NCBI GenBank assembly: GCA_946803585.1 | Contig: CAMPEQ010000007.1 | Span: forward strand, 342,451-406,450 | Direction of reading: 5' to 3' | Length of the DNA: 64,000 nt | From: an uncultured Actinomycetes bacterium | GTDB taxonomy: Bacteria > Actinomycetota > Actinomycetes > S36-B12 > UBA10799 | Shown: one piece after another, positions 35,204-44,537 of the stretch | Layout of the letters: each line of letters opens with the position of its first letter | How positions within the stretch are numbered: the stretch's first letter is position 1 | The notes under the pieces: model-generated | What the model was told of the DNA's origin: nothing | The model's database searches: none | What the model saw: only the letters and a program-made list of their open reading frames with translations | Made by a program: the position numbers and the translations under genes

Positions 35204-37884
35204 TGCGTCCTCCACTGGTTTGGTTCGCTCGAACGTAAGTCAGCAACCTGTGAGGTTCCTGTGAGCGTCACCCGATCGCGTGATGGCAGCAGCGCAATAG
35301 ACATATTCGTCACTCTGGTCACGATGAGCCAAAAGACCAACCCAAAGGCAATCGAGGCAGCGAATCCGACCCAGCCCCACGATCCGAATACTGGATAGAC
35401 CTGAAAATGCGTGAGGTAGATGCCCAGGGAGGCAGCAGCCAAGGCGGCAACCGCCGGAGTGATCGCTCGTGGAAGATGGATGCGCGGAACCCACAACAGC
35501 GTTGCCACTCCGAGGATAAAGAGGGCCGCACGGACGTTGTGGTCAAAGAACCCAACCGTCACAGCTAGAACGCCCACAAAGAGCATGGCCTGCCAGCGAA
35601 CATTCTTGGTACGGAACGCGCCAATAGTCAGACCTAGCGCGAACATCCAAGCTGTCACCGCTGGACTGAAGATCTCGCCTGGACCGTCAGCGGGTCGGTC
35701 TACGAGCGCGAGCCACACCAGACCCAGCCCGAGAAGGGCTAGTCCGACGTACTCAGGCCGCCGCTGCCAACTAGCCCAAACCGCCGGGATCGCAATAATC
35801 GCCACGGTCATCGCCATGCAGATCAAGACTGCCTCTAGGAACCAGTATCGCCACTCGGGACTGTCAGTTGGGGACCCAAAGAGGTTGTTGACGAGTAATA
35901 CCGAAGCCCCGTATTCCGAGGCGATCAACCAGACAGGGACGAGCCAGATCAAGATCGGAACCAGTAACCTACTGAGCGACCTGAGGGTATTGGTCACAAA
36001 GTCCCGCCTTGACGGAGCAGCGAGCTGGAAGAGCGCCAGATTCAGCCCGGCCACCATCAGCAGTACATGGGCACCGCCGACGATCTCAATCACATCGATA
36101 TGCGACCCGACGATCAGCAGGATAGCGATCGCCCGGATGACGACAGTGCTCTCGACTGGGGCGAACGCCCGGCTAAACCAACTGCGTGACTGCTCGCTCC
36201 CACGGGTTCGGGCGACTGCAGCAAGTTCACTGATTGGCTGCCTCTGCCAACCGACCCCGACCTCAATACCCGCCCGCTCAAGCTGGGCAGATGCCGCCAC
36301 GTAGCTCAGACTGTCCCCCCGCAGGGATACGAAGGAGTCAGAGGCCGCAGGTAACTTCGGCAACCGCAGCACGTCTCGGTAGACCTGCTGGATAGCCGCC
36401 GCCCGGTCCTGCTGACTGCTGGGACGGCTGGGGGCTCCACCTGGGCAATCTTGCGCGCTCGGGCGTTCAGAACCTGGATGATCACCAAGCCCAAGAGTCG
36501 CCCTGGCCTGTGCGCGATCCAGCTTCCCACTGGGGCGGCGCGGGAGCGTAGTGCAGGTCTTGATCGTCATGACCGCCACCGGCAGTCCCGTGAGATCAGA
36601 GATCAGGTCCGGCAATTCTGAGTGAGCCGCAGTGCCCTGCACGAGGACACCAAAGTCGTCGCCCACGTTGACGAGGACAGCGTCCCAACCCTGCGAGCGC
36701 AGTTCACGCTCCACCGCCGCAATATCAATACGCAACCCGAAGACCTTCAGGAAGTCGTCCTTGCGACCGCAGACTTCAAGATACCCATCGATGAGAGAAC
36801 CTAGATCTCCTGTTCGAAGGAGGGTCGTATCGGCCGGTTCATTCAGGTCAGCGATAGTGCGCGCGTAGCCCATCATCACGTTCGGCCCTGCGTACACCAC
36901 CTCACCAACCCCAGGCCGGTCGTCGACGGACTCATCAATCGAGAAGCTGCCTGAACCAACGGCTTTGCCCGTGCGACCCGGTGCGTACTCCCCCGCATTG
37001 AGCACTGCCATCCGTGCCGTCGCTTCTGTCTGGCCGTACATCGTGATGAAGTCAATTCCGGCCGCGCGCGTTTGGGCGCGCCAGCGCTGCTGACCCTGCG
37101 TGTCTACAGCGCCACCGGCCACGGTGATCGTTCGAAGGCTCTCGAGTTTGCGACTGGCCCAGTCCGCGGACTCCAACAACTGCAGGGTGTAAGGGACTGC
37201 GGCCAGGGTCGTGGGCTGTATACGTTCAACGTCGCGCCAGAAGCAACTGTCGGCAATTGACAGCTCGGACAGGTGGATAGATCCGCCCGCCAGCAAGTGC
37301 GAGTTGAGAACTGACAAGCCATAGCAGTAGCTGACCGGCAATGTCGTGATCGTGCGATCGGTCGAGCGTAGGCCAAGTGCGGCAACGATGTCTGCGGTAT
37401 TTACTTGGAGGTTGCGCCTGGATAGCCGAACAAGCTTGGGAGATCCGGTTGAACCCGAAGTACTCATCAGCAGCTGCAATTCGGGATGCATGAGCGGTGC
37501 TTGCACCCCCGCCCAACTCCATCCGTCCGGGCTAGCGATCACGCTTGGGCGATACGCCGAGCCGATTGTGTCGAGGGAGTCATCCTTGTTGGCGCCCACG
37601 ATCAGCCCAACGTGTCCGCCGATTAGGACAGCCAAGTAGGAGATCACAGACTCAACGTCAGCTCCAAGATGAAGCATCACGAGCTGCCGCCCGCCCCACT
37701 CCAATGACCGGGACTGAGCTCGGGCTGCCAACTCACCGTAGGTAAGCGTGACTGATTCGTCGGCGATCGCTATGTCGCCAGGTTCTCCCCCGAGAAGCCA
37801 GCAGTTTGACTCCGCGGTCGAGGTACGCCGCCCTGCCTCAGACCCCTGGACGGCGCCTTGGCGCGTGCGCAGCGCTTGCAACAT
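35164..37884 (-). CDS. Adenylation domain + carrier domain + acyltransferase-3 membrane domain fusion
   Basis: 906 residues. Adenylation domain 25-465: A3 STSGSTGSPKLVRLS (141-155), A5 MYGQTEATARM (282-292), A7 LLRTGDLG (355-362), A8 GRKDDFLKVFGLRID (373-387), A10 PSGKLDR with Lys454. Carrier domain about 490-562 with phosphopantetheine Ser525 in LRGDSLSYV. Membrane acyltransferase-3 domain about 575-865 with R-x10-H (Arg584, His595), YWFLEAVL near 680 and SLGIYLTHFQVYPVF near 819. The enzyme would activate a carboxylic or amino acid, hold it as a thioester, then pass it to an acceptor in or across the membrane. No condensation or thioesterase domain. ATG 37884 has AGGAGA upstream; an iron box lies 55-73 bp upstream. 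The substrate is unknown. Confidence 0.88.
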   Translation of the reverse strand: MLQALRTRQGAVQGSEAGRRTSTAESNCWLLGGEPGDIAIADESVTLTYGELAARAQSRSLEWGGRQLVMLHLGADVESVISYLAVLIGGHVGLIVGANKDDSLDTIGSAYRPSVIASPDGWSWAGVQAPLMHPELQLLMSTSGSTGSPKLVRLSRRNLQVNTADIVAALGLRSTDRTITTLPVSYCYGLSVLNSHLLAGGSIHLSELSIADSCFWRDVERIQPTTLAAVPYTLQLLESADWASRKLESLRTITVAGGAVDTQGQQRWRAQTRAAGIDFITMYGQTEATARMAVLNAGEYAPGRTGKAVGSGSFSIDESVDDRPGVGEVVYAGPNVMMGYARTIADLNEPADTTLLRTGDLGSLIDGYLEVCGRKDDFLKVFGLRIDIAAVERELRSQGWDAVLVNVGDDFGVLVQGTAAHSELPDLISDLTGLPVAVMTIKTCTTLPRRPSGKLDRAQARATLGLGDHPGSERPSAQDCPGGAPSRPSSQQDRAAAIQQVYRDVLRLPKLPAASDSFVSLRGDSLSYVAASAQLERAGIEVGVGWQRQPISELAAVARTRGSEQSRSWFSRAFAPVESTVVIRAIAILLIVGSHIDVIEIVGGAHVLLMVAGLNLALFQLAAPSRRDFVTNTLRSLSRLLVPILIWLVPVWLIASEYGASVLLVNNLFGSPTDSPEWRYWFLEAVLICMAMTVAIIAIPAVWASWQRRPEYVGLALLGLGLVWLALVDRPADGPGEIFSPAVTAWMFALGLTIGAFRTKNVRWQAMLFVGVLAVTVGFFDHNVRAALFILGVATLLWVPRIHLPRAITPAVAALAAASLGIYLTHFQVYPVFGSWGWVGFAASIAFGLVFWLIVTRVTNMSIALLPSRDRVTLTGTSQVADLRSSEPNQWRTQWHSRARSDYLQY

Positions 37885-37938
37885 CTCGGAGGGTCTCCTG
37901 AAGGGCCTAGTGACAGTTTCGCGGCAGGTAGTTCTCGG

Positions 37939-37957
37939 TTAGGTTAGCCTAACCTAT
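37939..37957. promoter_or_regulatory. Iron box (DtxR/IdeR-type operator) in divergent promoter
   Basis: TTAGGTTAGCCTAACCTAT matches 18 of 19 positions of the IdeR/DtxR consensus TTAGGTTAGSCTAACCTAA and is an almost perfect dyad. It sits between the adenylation-carrier-acyltransferase gene (start 37884, leftward) and the ClC gene (start about 38037, rightward), close to where core promoters should lie. By family knowledge Fe2+-loaded IdeR/DtxR would bind here and repress, so one or both genes should rise under iron limitation. The regulator gene itself is not in the window. Confidence 0.85.
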
Positions 37958-38036
37958 AGCTGTGGCACTCCTGGGGCGCCAGCTCTACGGCGAAACGGCC
38001 GAGAGCATGACTGTCCGTTGTGGCAGGCTCTGCACC

Positions 38037-39335
38037 ATGGCAGAGGAGGCGGGCTCAACCGAGAGCACACCTTGGTGGGCGCTTCTCGTGGTCCCCCTGA
38101 TTGTCGGCTCACTGACCGGGCTACTCGTCGGACTGCTGGTCGACCTGGTTGAGGGCTTTGTGCTCCAACAGGTCGTACTCGGACTCCCTGGGCTGTGGTT
38201 CGCAGTTCCTGCACTGTGTGTCTTCGTCCTCACCAGGCTGGCCATGGTCTACGTCACGCGCGCAACGAAACCAGGAACCGCGGAGCTCTATCCCGAGTAC
38301 TACCATCACGGCGAAAAGCGCTATCCGATCAACCAACTACCCGGCCGCACTCTCGCAAGTGCGGCGACTGTCGGCTTGGGCGGATCACAGGGCCTCGAAT
38401 CAGAGTCCGTGCTACTCGGTAGCTCACTTGCAATCCTGCTGCGGCGATTCACCGGCGGCCGGTTCGCATACCTAGCGAGTGCCTCTGGGCGTCGCACCCT
38501 ATTGGTGTGCGGGGCATCAGCAGGAATCGCAACGGTCTTCTCCTCACCGATCCTGGGCGCGATCTACGGCATCGAGATGCCATTCAAGAAGCGACTTGAC
38601 GGCAAGCGAATCATTCCTGCCGCAATCGCCGCCGCTTCATCATTTTTGGCTGCCTCGTTGATCGACAGCTCGCGTGGTCTAATGCAATACGTTGCCCACC
38701 CGATCACCGCTCTTGAGATGTTCGGGGTCCTCCTCGTCGCGGTGCTGTGTGGACTGGGTGCCCGGGTATTCGTTCGGGCTATGCATCGGGTCAAGCCCTA
38801 CCAACACGGGGCACATCCGTGGCTACGAGCGGTGCTAGCCGGCCTCGCTCTGGCGGTTCTGGCATCATCTGCCTTCCTCCTCCTCGGTACGGCAATCACT
38901 GCTGGTCCTGGGTATGTCGCATCCGCTTGGGTCCTACCCCCGGATGGTGGCGCATCACCGGCGCTATGGCTCGTGGCTATTGCACTACTACTGCGCAGCG
39001 CCTCGGTGTTGGTGAGCGTTGCCGGTGGTGGTGGCGGAGGTGTCTTCACCTCACTTGCCACTAATGGACTCCTCATTGGGGTGGGCGTCGCCGTGGTGCT
39101 CGGTCTGCCCAATGTCACGCTGCTGGCGATCGCTGGCGCTTGTGCCTTCTTAGGGTCGGGATATCGAATACCGCTTGCGGCGGCGGGTCTACTTGTCGAG
39201 ACGACGGGCGCGGCACTTCCCGCAGCACTCGGAATCGCAGCAGTTGCAATCGCAACCATTATCTTTGGCAAAGGATCAGCGTCGGACTCCCAAAGTGACC
39301 GAGTTGAGGACCACCAAGTTCAGCCCGGCCAATAG
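38037..39335 (+). CDS. ClC-family chloride channel/antiporter
   Basis: 432 residues from ATG 38037, with ten or more hydrophobic helices. ClC landmarks: GGSQGLESESVLLGSSLAIL, aligned with the GxExP anion loop and keeping a Glu that may serve as the gate; ASAGIATVFSSPILGAIYGI, a strong ClC signature; and GGGGGVFTSLATNGLLIGV near 350. It exchanges or conducts Cl- or other anions. Frames extend to GTG 37962, but that would put the iron box within the ribosome-site region and adds non-homologous residues. The start region is therefore consistent with iron control. A link to the enzyme on the other side of the box is unproven. Confidence 0.87.
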   Translation: MAEEAGSTESTPWWALLVVPLIVGSLTGLLVGLLVDLVEGFVLQQVVLGLPGLWFAVPALCVFVLTRLAMVYVTRATKPGTAELYPEYYHHGEKRYPINQLPGRTLASAATVGLGGSQGLESESVLLGSSLAILLRRFTGGRFAYLASASGRRTLLVCGASAGIATVFSSPILGAIYGIEMPFKKRLDGKRIIPAAIAAASSFLAASLIDSSRGLMQYVAHPITALEMFGVLLVAVLCGLGARVFVRAMHRVKPYQHGAHPWLRAVLAGLALAVLASSAFLLLGTAITAGPGYVASAWVLPPDGGASPALWLVAIALLLRSASVLVSVAGGGGGGVFTSLATNGLLIGVGVAVVLGLPNVTLLAIAGACAFLGSGYRIPLAAAGLLVETTGAALPAALGIAAVAIATIIFGKGSASDSQSDRVEDHQVQPGQ

Positions 39336-39397
39336 CCGCGCAAGCCAGATAGCTCGGGGTTGGGTACTACACAACGAGACGCCGCCAACGACTGCTA

Positions 39398-40987
39398 CTA
39401 GGCGTTCTGCCGCTCACGCCGCCATAGGTAGATCTGGCGGATGTAGCGAGCAAAGAGCCCAGCGATAAGCAGGCCGCCAAACAGGAAGCTGCCCGTTTGT
39501 GTAAACGGTGCTCCACCTGGGCCAATATTCACATCAGCAACCAATAACGCTTCGGTGCCATCTGGGTTGTCGACAGCAGTACGCGCCTTGACGACGCCAT
39601 TGGCATCAACAATCGCGGAGTCGAAGCCAACATCTGTCTTGACGAATGGCACTCGGTTCTCCGCAGCGCGAAACACTAGCGATTGCCATCTCAAGTGCGA
39701 CAACGTGTACGGGTCGATGGCTGGAACGGCCATGATATTTGCCCCGGCTGCAACCGTTGTACGTGGCGAACTGTCCGGGAACTCGTGATCAAAGCAGATG
39801 ATGACGCCGAGGTTGCCAAAGCTGGTCTCATAGACTTGGTCGACGTTGCCCGTCTCGAAGGCTTCACCCTCGGCGACCACTTGATGTTGTTTGGCGTAAA
39901 TCTGCGTCGACATCTGACCGTTCGGATACCAAACGGCAACCAAGTTCGGAGAGGTTAGCTCAGGTGCTTGTGGCATGAACCCCGAAGCAATTGTCGTGCC
40001 TGTTTGTTTTGCCAACGCGCCGACCCAAGCCGCCTTGTCCCCGACTCGGACGTCGTAGTTCAGTTCCTCTTCCGGCCACAAAATGAACTCAGCGCCCTGC
40101 CCTGCAGCATCGAGGGTCATCCTGGTGAGCTGCGCTTGTAGGCGGTCATTCCTGGCGTTGTCTTCCGGGGTGCCTTGCGCTCCACCCTCGCCCAGCTGCC
40201 CGCTACTTGTTGTGTTGGTGATACCAGTTTGCACCGCTGCGACCCTCACGGTTGGGCCCATCTGATTCGAAACCTGCGCGAAGATAACCAGACTCGTCGC
40301 AACCCAGACGATGGTGACGCCGAATGCTGTGATGGCCGACCACTTGATTGTGATTGATGGGATCTCAACATCCACGAGGTCCGGCCAGCGCCTGTCCATC
40401 CACTTGAGGATAAGTAGCGCAATGGCTGCATTCACCATGATCATTATGAAGCTAAGTGCTGGGGAACTGAAGATGCTGACCGGCTGGATGAGCTCTGGAG
40501 CGGGAGCGGCGCGATAGGCCAACCAGTACATGCTGCCAATAATCAAGTTGTTCTGGAAGAGGATCTCGAGGGCAACCCACAACACAGGAAGCTGCACGAT
40601 GAACCACTTGTACTTGGTCCGCTCGGTGAACTTCCGTTCCCAGATCCCGATAACGGCCCACACGACGCCTAGTAGCAGCGCGAGGCCCCACACGACGGCG
40701 GGCGGAAGGACTCCCCCGCCCTGCATGAACATCGTCAACCAATACCCAAATGCGGCAATTCCGAACGCGAGCGGCGCGAGCTTGCGAGGGAGTACCCGAT
40801 ACGCCGCGATGTACATCGGAACAAACGCGACAAATACGAGTGGCCAGATACCAAGGCTGTAGTCCCACATAATGAAAAGCAGGACGGCGCTGAGGAACGC
40901 TAAGGCCAGCCCCAGGGCGATACGACCGGCTCCCGCCTTAGCTGGCAGTGCATCTACCGCTTCGGTGGCGCCTTCAGAATCACTCAC
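39398..40987 (-). CDS. Apolipoprotein N-acyltransferase-like membrane nitrilase
   Basis: 529 residues, GTG start. The N-terminal half (20-240) has six to seven membrane helices; the second half is a nitrilase/CN-hydrolase domain with a plausible Glu-Lys-Cys triad: Glu306 in ILWPEEE, Lys366 in IYAKQHQVV and Cys398 in GVIICFDHEFP. This matches Lnt, which adds the third acyl chain to lipoproteins in Gram-negatives and high-GC Gram-positives; in the latter it may be fused to or sit near a Ppm1-type mannosyltransferase, not seen here. It ends 62 bp from the convergent ClC gene. The family is certain; acceptor specificity is inferred. Confidence 0.87.
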   Translation of the reverse strand: MSDSEGATEAVDALPAKAGAGRIALGLALAFLSAVLLFIMWDYSLGIWPLVFVAFVPMYIAAYRVLPRKLAPLAFGIAAFGYWLTMFMQGGGVLPPAVVWGLALLLGVVWAVIGIWERKFTERTKYKWFIVQLPVLWVALEILFQNNLIIGSMYWLAYRAAPAPELIQPVSIFSSPALSFIMIMVNAAIALLILKWMDRRWPDLVDVEIPSITIKWSAITAFGVTIVWVATSLVIFAQVSNQMGPTVRVAAVQTGITNTTSSGQLGEGGAQGTPEDNARNDRLQAQLTRMTLDAAGQGAEFILWPEEELNYDVRVGDKAAWVGALAKQTGTTIASGFMPQAPELTSPNLVAVWYPNGQMSTQIYAKQHQVVAEGEAFETGNVDQVYETSFGNLGVIICFDHEFPDSSPRTTVAAGANIMAVPAIDPYTLSHLRWQSLVFRAAENRVPFVKTDVGFDSAIVDANGVVKARTAVDNPDGTEALLVADVNIGPGGAPFTQTGSFLFGGLLIAGLFARYIRQIYLWRRERQNA

Positions 40988-41245
40988 TACTTGCCTCCCA
41001 AGTTGACCTTAGAGCGACGCTACGCAGGCGAGGCAGGTGACGCCACTCAACTGCTGCAATTGCGCAAGGATGTATTTGCTACGAAATGTCGGATTCAGTG
41101 CCGAATAGTTGTCGATCATCATTCCAAAGAATCTTGGTAATTCATTTTCAGAGTGATACTCCTCACGCTGAATTCATGATATTCGAGAGTAGGGACAATG
41201 CGAACCCACTAGTCGAAACATCAACTTCCCGAAGGGAATCACTAC

Positions 41246-42913
41246 ATGCCGAATACCATCGCCGACCTCTTCACAGAGCGAGTTGCCGAGCTGGGCGACG
41301 CGCCCGCACTTCACATCAAGGTTGGTGATGAATGGCAGACAACAACGTGGGCGCAGTACGGCGCAGCAGTACGAGCCCTCGCCCTAGCTTTGAGTGCTCG
41401 GGGAGTAGAGCGCGGATCGAGTGTTGCATTGATATCGGATGCAAAGCCTGCGTTCTTCGCGGTAGAGATCGCCACCGTCACCCTCGGCGGAAAAAGCGCG
41501 TCGATCTACCAGACGAACTCGGCCGAACAGGTCCTATACGTGCTAGAGAACTCCGAAGCGAAGATTATCTTCGCCGAAGATGACGCCCAGGTAGCCAAGA
41601 TCAACAGCATCCGTGACCGGGTTGCGGGCGATTTACTCGTCGTCTCGTTCTCCGGAAGCGCCGGAGATATCAGCTACGACGATCTACTCGCTGAAGGCCA
41701 AGCGCTAGATGAGGCCAACCCCGGACGATTTGACGAGATCTCGCACGCGGCTGAGTCAGAGGATCCGGCCTGCATCATTTACACATCCGGGACAACCGGC
41801 CCCCCAAAGGCCGCCTTGATCCCCCACAGCTCGATCCTGACCACCTTGGCCGCCGTCGACCAAGAGTGGAACATCGAGGGCGTCCCGTTCCGAGTGGTGT
41901 CTTATCTACCCCTAGCCCACATCGCCGAGCGCGTTATGAGCTTCTACAGCCAGCTCAAGCTAGGCGGTGAGGTGTACTTCAGCACCGTTCCGACGATCAA
42001 GGAGGACCTCGCGGTTGCCAAGCCCACAAGGTTCCTTGCCGTGCCGCGTGTGTGGGAGAAGTTCGAAGAGGCGCTCGTTGCGAAGTTGCCAGATCCCACA
42101 GTCCTGTCTCCGGAGCAACGTGCGGGCGTTCTTGCCATGCTTGGAATGGATCAGATCAGTATCGCGATCTCTGGCGCCGCACCGATCTCTGTCCAAACGA
42201 TCGAGTACTTCTCCTCGCTGGGTATCGAGATCTTGGAAGTCTACGGAATGACCGAGACGACCGGACTGACCACAGCGAACCCACTCGGTGGCGCAAAGGT
42301 CGGGACGGTTGGAAAGGCTGTCCCAGGGGTCGAGGTAAAGCTGGGTGACGACGGCGAGATTCTCATCAAGGGGGCCAACTTTAGTGGCTACCTCAAGAAT
42401 CCTGAGGCCACTGCTGAGGCGCTCGAAGATGGTTGGATGCATTCCGGTGATCTCGGTTCGATCGACGAGTACGGCTACGTGACGATTACGGGCCGCAAGA
42501 AGGATCTGATCATTACTGCGGGCGGCGAGAACATCGCGCCCAACAACATCCAGTTGTTGCTGGCTCGCTCGCCCTACGTCAGCCAGGCGGTTGTCATTGG
42601 TGACAAGCGACGCTTCATCTCGGCACTGATCACGCTGTCAGAAGAGACGATCATGCCGTGGGCAGCAGAGAACGGTCTCGGGGATGCCTCATTCGAGGAG
42701 CTCACCAAGTCTCCCGAGGTACTCGCGCTCGTCGAGGCTGCTGTCGAGGAGGCCAACTCGCATCTTGCACGCGTCTCGCAGGTTCGCAAGTTCGTCATTC
42801 TGAACCGGGACCTCAGCATGGAGGACGGCGAGCTAACCCCAACGATGAAGGTCAAGCGTAATATCGTCGAGACCAATCACCAAGCGGTCATCGACAGCAT
42901 CTACGCGTCTTGA
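41246..42913 (+). CDS. Long-chain fatty acid-CoA ligase (FadD15-like AMP-forming synthetase)
   Basis: 555 residues, ATG with GAAGGGAA upstream. A3 motif IIYTSGTTGPPKAALIPHSS near 176-195, SYLPLAHIAERV near 219, A5 VYGMTETTGLTTAN near 332, A7 HSGDLGSIDEYGYVTI near 401 and GRKKDLIITAGGENIAPNNI near 417-436. The LTPTMKVKRNIVE tail with the catalytic Lys is intact. It activates fatty acids to acyl-CoA via acyl-AMP. The 258-bp upstream region is AT-richer than its surroundings and contains a weak inverted repeat at 41139-41174. Its stop is 1 bp from the convergent patatin gene. Confidence 0.92.
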   Translation: MPNTIADLFTERVAELGDAPALHIKVGDEWQTTTWAQYGAAVRALALALSARGVERGSSVALISDAKPAFFAVEIATVTLGGKSASIYQTNSAEQVLYVLENSEAKIIFAEDDAQVAKINSIRDRVAGDLLVVSFSGSAGDISYDDLLAEGQALDEANPGRFDEISHAAESEDPACIIYTSGTTGPPKAALIPHSSILTTLAAVDQEWNIEGVPFRVVSYLPLAHIAERVMSFYSQLKLGGEVYFSTVPTIKEDLAVAKPTRFLAVPRVWEKFEEALVAKLPDPTVLSPEQRAGVLAMLGMDQISIAISGAAPISVQTIEYFSSLGIEILEVYGMTETTGLTTANPLGGAKVGTVGKAVPGVEVKLGDDGEILIKGANFSGYLKNPEATAEALEDGWMHSGDLGSIDEYGYVTITGRKKDLIITAGGENIAPNNIQLLLARSPYVSQAVVIGDKRRFISALITLSEETIMPWAAENGLGDASFEELTKSPEVLALVEAAVEEANSHLARVSQVRKFVILNRDLSMEDGELTPTMKVKRNIVETNHQAVIDSIYAS

Positions 42914-42914
42914 T

Positions 42915-43850
42915 CTAGTTTGCCCAGAACTCGGTTATTGCCGCTGCGTCTTCGGTTGCCTGTTGAGCTCCAAGCCGAAGACCCAGCGGCAATGCCGTGG
43001 CATCCATCGGGTCGCCTAGCTCCTCTGAAGGCAACTGGGAGAACAAGTCCGTTCCGGCTGCCTTGAAGTCGGCGATCTCTGAGTCCCACTGGCCCGGGGC
43101 GTTCGTCCACTTGCCCTGGCGGGGATCGTGCACAAGGCCAATCAGCAGGGCTTTCTTGGCACCGACGGCGATGTCGGAGTTAGCCCCGGAGCGCATGCCA
43201 CCATCCATCAGACGACGCTCGCCAATACGAACCGGCGCCATCAATCCGGGTACCGAGGCGCTAGCGGCCAAGGCATGGAGCAAGTGAGCGTTCCCGCCCT
43301 TGGCATAGACATGGCGCTCAGCTGTGTAGGCATCATAGGAAGTAGTTCGCAGGGCTGGCGAGGGCCAACGCAAGCGCCGAACGAACAGAGCTACCTGCGC
43401 AAACAACGAGTACTGGGAGGGTGCGTCGGCAGCTAGAGCTGCGTGGCCAATCGCCAGCAGGGTCTCCCGGTCGCCGTTATCCGCATCATCAAAAAGGGCT
43501 CGGGCATGGGCGGCCGTCGGCTTGGGATCGTCGTCGCTGCGAATGTGCTCAAAGATGTGCGACTTCGCGGCTAGCTGCAGGGCCTTGTGAAATGTTGATA
43601 GGTCGTTCGCCAGTAGCTCGGTACCAAGCAAGGATCCCGCTGATGTCCCGACGACGAGGTCAGCGTCGGCCAACTTCACCCCTGCCGATACAAGCCCGTC
43701 AAGATATGCCGAACCCCAGGCAAGCCCAGCGAGTCCACCACCACTAATCACGATGGCGCGGTCAAATCCCTCGCCGTAGCGAGCTGTTGGATCTGGTGGC
43801 AGAACTGGGCTGTCTGGCCACGTGCTGGGCCAGTTGAGGTGATGAGACAT
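42915..43850 (-). CDS. Patatin-like phospholipase
   Basis: 311 residues. Oxyanion hole ISGGGLAGLAWG at 35-46, nucleophile Ser70 in VVGTSAGSLLG, and the dyad Asp216 in LMDGGMRSG. These are the complete catalytic elements of the patatin/RssA family, soluble acyl hydrolases of phospholipids. There is no signal peptide. It is convergent with the FadD-type ligase (1-bp gap), so one enzyme could release the fatty acids that the other activates, although they are not cotranscribed. Confidence 0.92.
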   Translation of the reverse strand: MSHHLNWPSTWPDSPVLPPDPTARYGEGFDRAIVISGGGLAGLAWGSAYLDGLVSAGVKLADADLVVGTSAGSLLGTELLANDLSTFHKALQLAAKSHIFEHIRSDDDPKPTAAHARALFDDADNGDRETLLAIGHAALAADAPSQYSLFAQVALFVRRLRWPSPALRTTSYDAYTAERHVYAKGGNAHLLHALAASASVPGLMAPVRIGERRLMDGGMRSGANSDIAVGAKKALLIGLVHDPRQGKWTNAPGQWDSEIADFKAAGTDLFSQLPSEELGDPMDATALPLGLRLGAQQATEDAAAITEFWAN

Positions 43851-43932
43851 ACAACCAAGGTACAGACCAAAGACCGAGGTTGAGCCGGGTTGCGAATTAC
43901 CGGATTGCGAATTTCCTCACTACGAACTCTGG

Positions 43933-44367
43933 CTAGCTCATTCCCGGCAGGGCAAAATACGTTGCCGTCGCTATCGCCTTGACGCCGCCATCCTCGTCGG
44001 TCAACTCGAGGGTTCGAACAATCTTCGACTTGCCATGCTCGGCAACCTCAGAGCGGATCTGATCCCACTCCGCATCCGACACCTCCACCGTGACATAGAG
44101 ATCAGAGGTCACCGTGGCGAGGAAGCGAATCGTTAGCTCACCGACGACCGGGACCATCTCGCTTAACGGTATTCGGGAGACAAACATCGCACCAAACGGG
44201 AACTCCGCGAGCGTGAAAATCACTCCGGCGTACATCGCACCAAAGTGGTTAGTGTTGTGGGCAAGCGGCATCCTCACCCGCATGGAGTTTGGACTCTCCG
44301 AGACGACTTCAACTCCAAGCCGCTGTAGTGGCTCGAGGCTATCTACTTGCTCCTGTGCACTCGTCAT
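43933..44367 (-). CDS. Hotdog-fold thioesterase-like protein (DUF4442)
   Basis: 144 residues: VRMPLAHNTNHFGAMYAGVI near 31-50 is the N-(H/N)xG-M-hotdog helix segment, followed by TLAEFPFGAMFVSRIP and a long beta-sheet region. This is the DUF4442/YiiD-C branch of the hotdog superfamily, which includes acyl-CoA thioesterases. A catalytic Glu or Asp may be in TLAEFPF. Its role in acyl-CoA turnover is plausible, as the FadD and patatin genes are near, but is unproven. It stands alone on the - strand. Confidence 0.82.
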   Translation of the reverse strand: MTSAQEQVDSLEPLQRLGVEVVSESPNSMRVRMPLAHNTNHFGAMYAGVIFTLAEFPFGAMFVSRIPLSEMVPVVGELTIRFLATVTSDLYVTVEVSDAEWDQIRSEVAEHGKSKIVRTLELTDEDGGVKAIATATYFALPGMS

Positions 44368-44537
44368 TGGCTTCCTTCGGATTCGAGTAGCGGTTTACCC
44401 AAGCGAGGCTAGCGGAGGAACTACGAGCCCCCTAGTTTCATAGAGTCACATGGGACCAAATGGCTGAGCAGGCAGACTCCGGAATCGATCCATTCTCACG
44501 GAATCTCGGGTCACAGACATACACGCAACAGCGTCCG

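Noticed and set aside
35164-37884. NRPS biosynthetic gene cluster
   Set aside because: There is only one adenylation and one carrier domain, with no condensation, thioesterase, MbtH or siderophore-synthase neighbour.
41139-41174. AATTCA/TGAATT inverted repeat upstream of the FadD-type gene as a TetR/FadR operator
   Set aside because: Six-base arms 24 bp apart in an AT-rich stretch are expected by chance; no regulator is adjacent.
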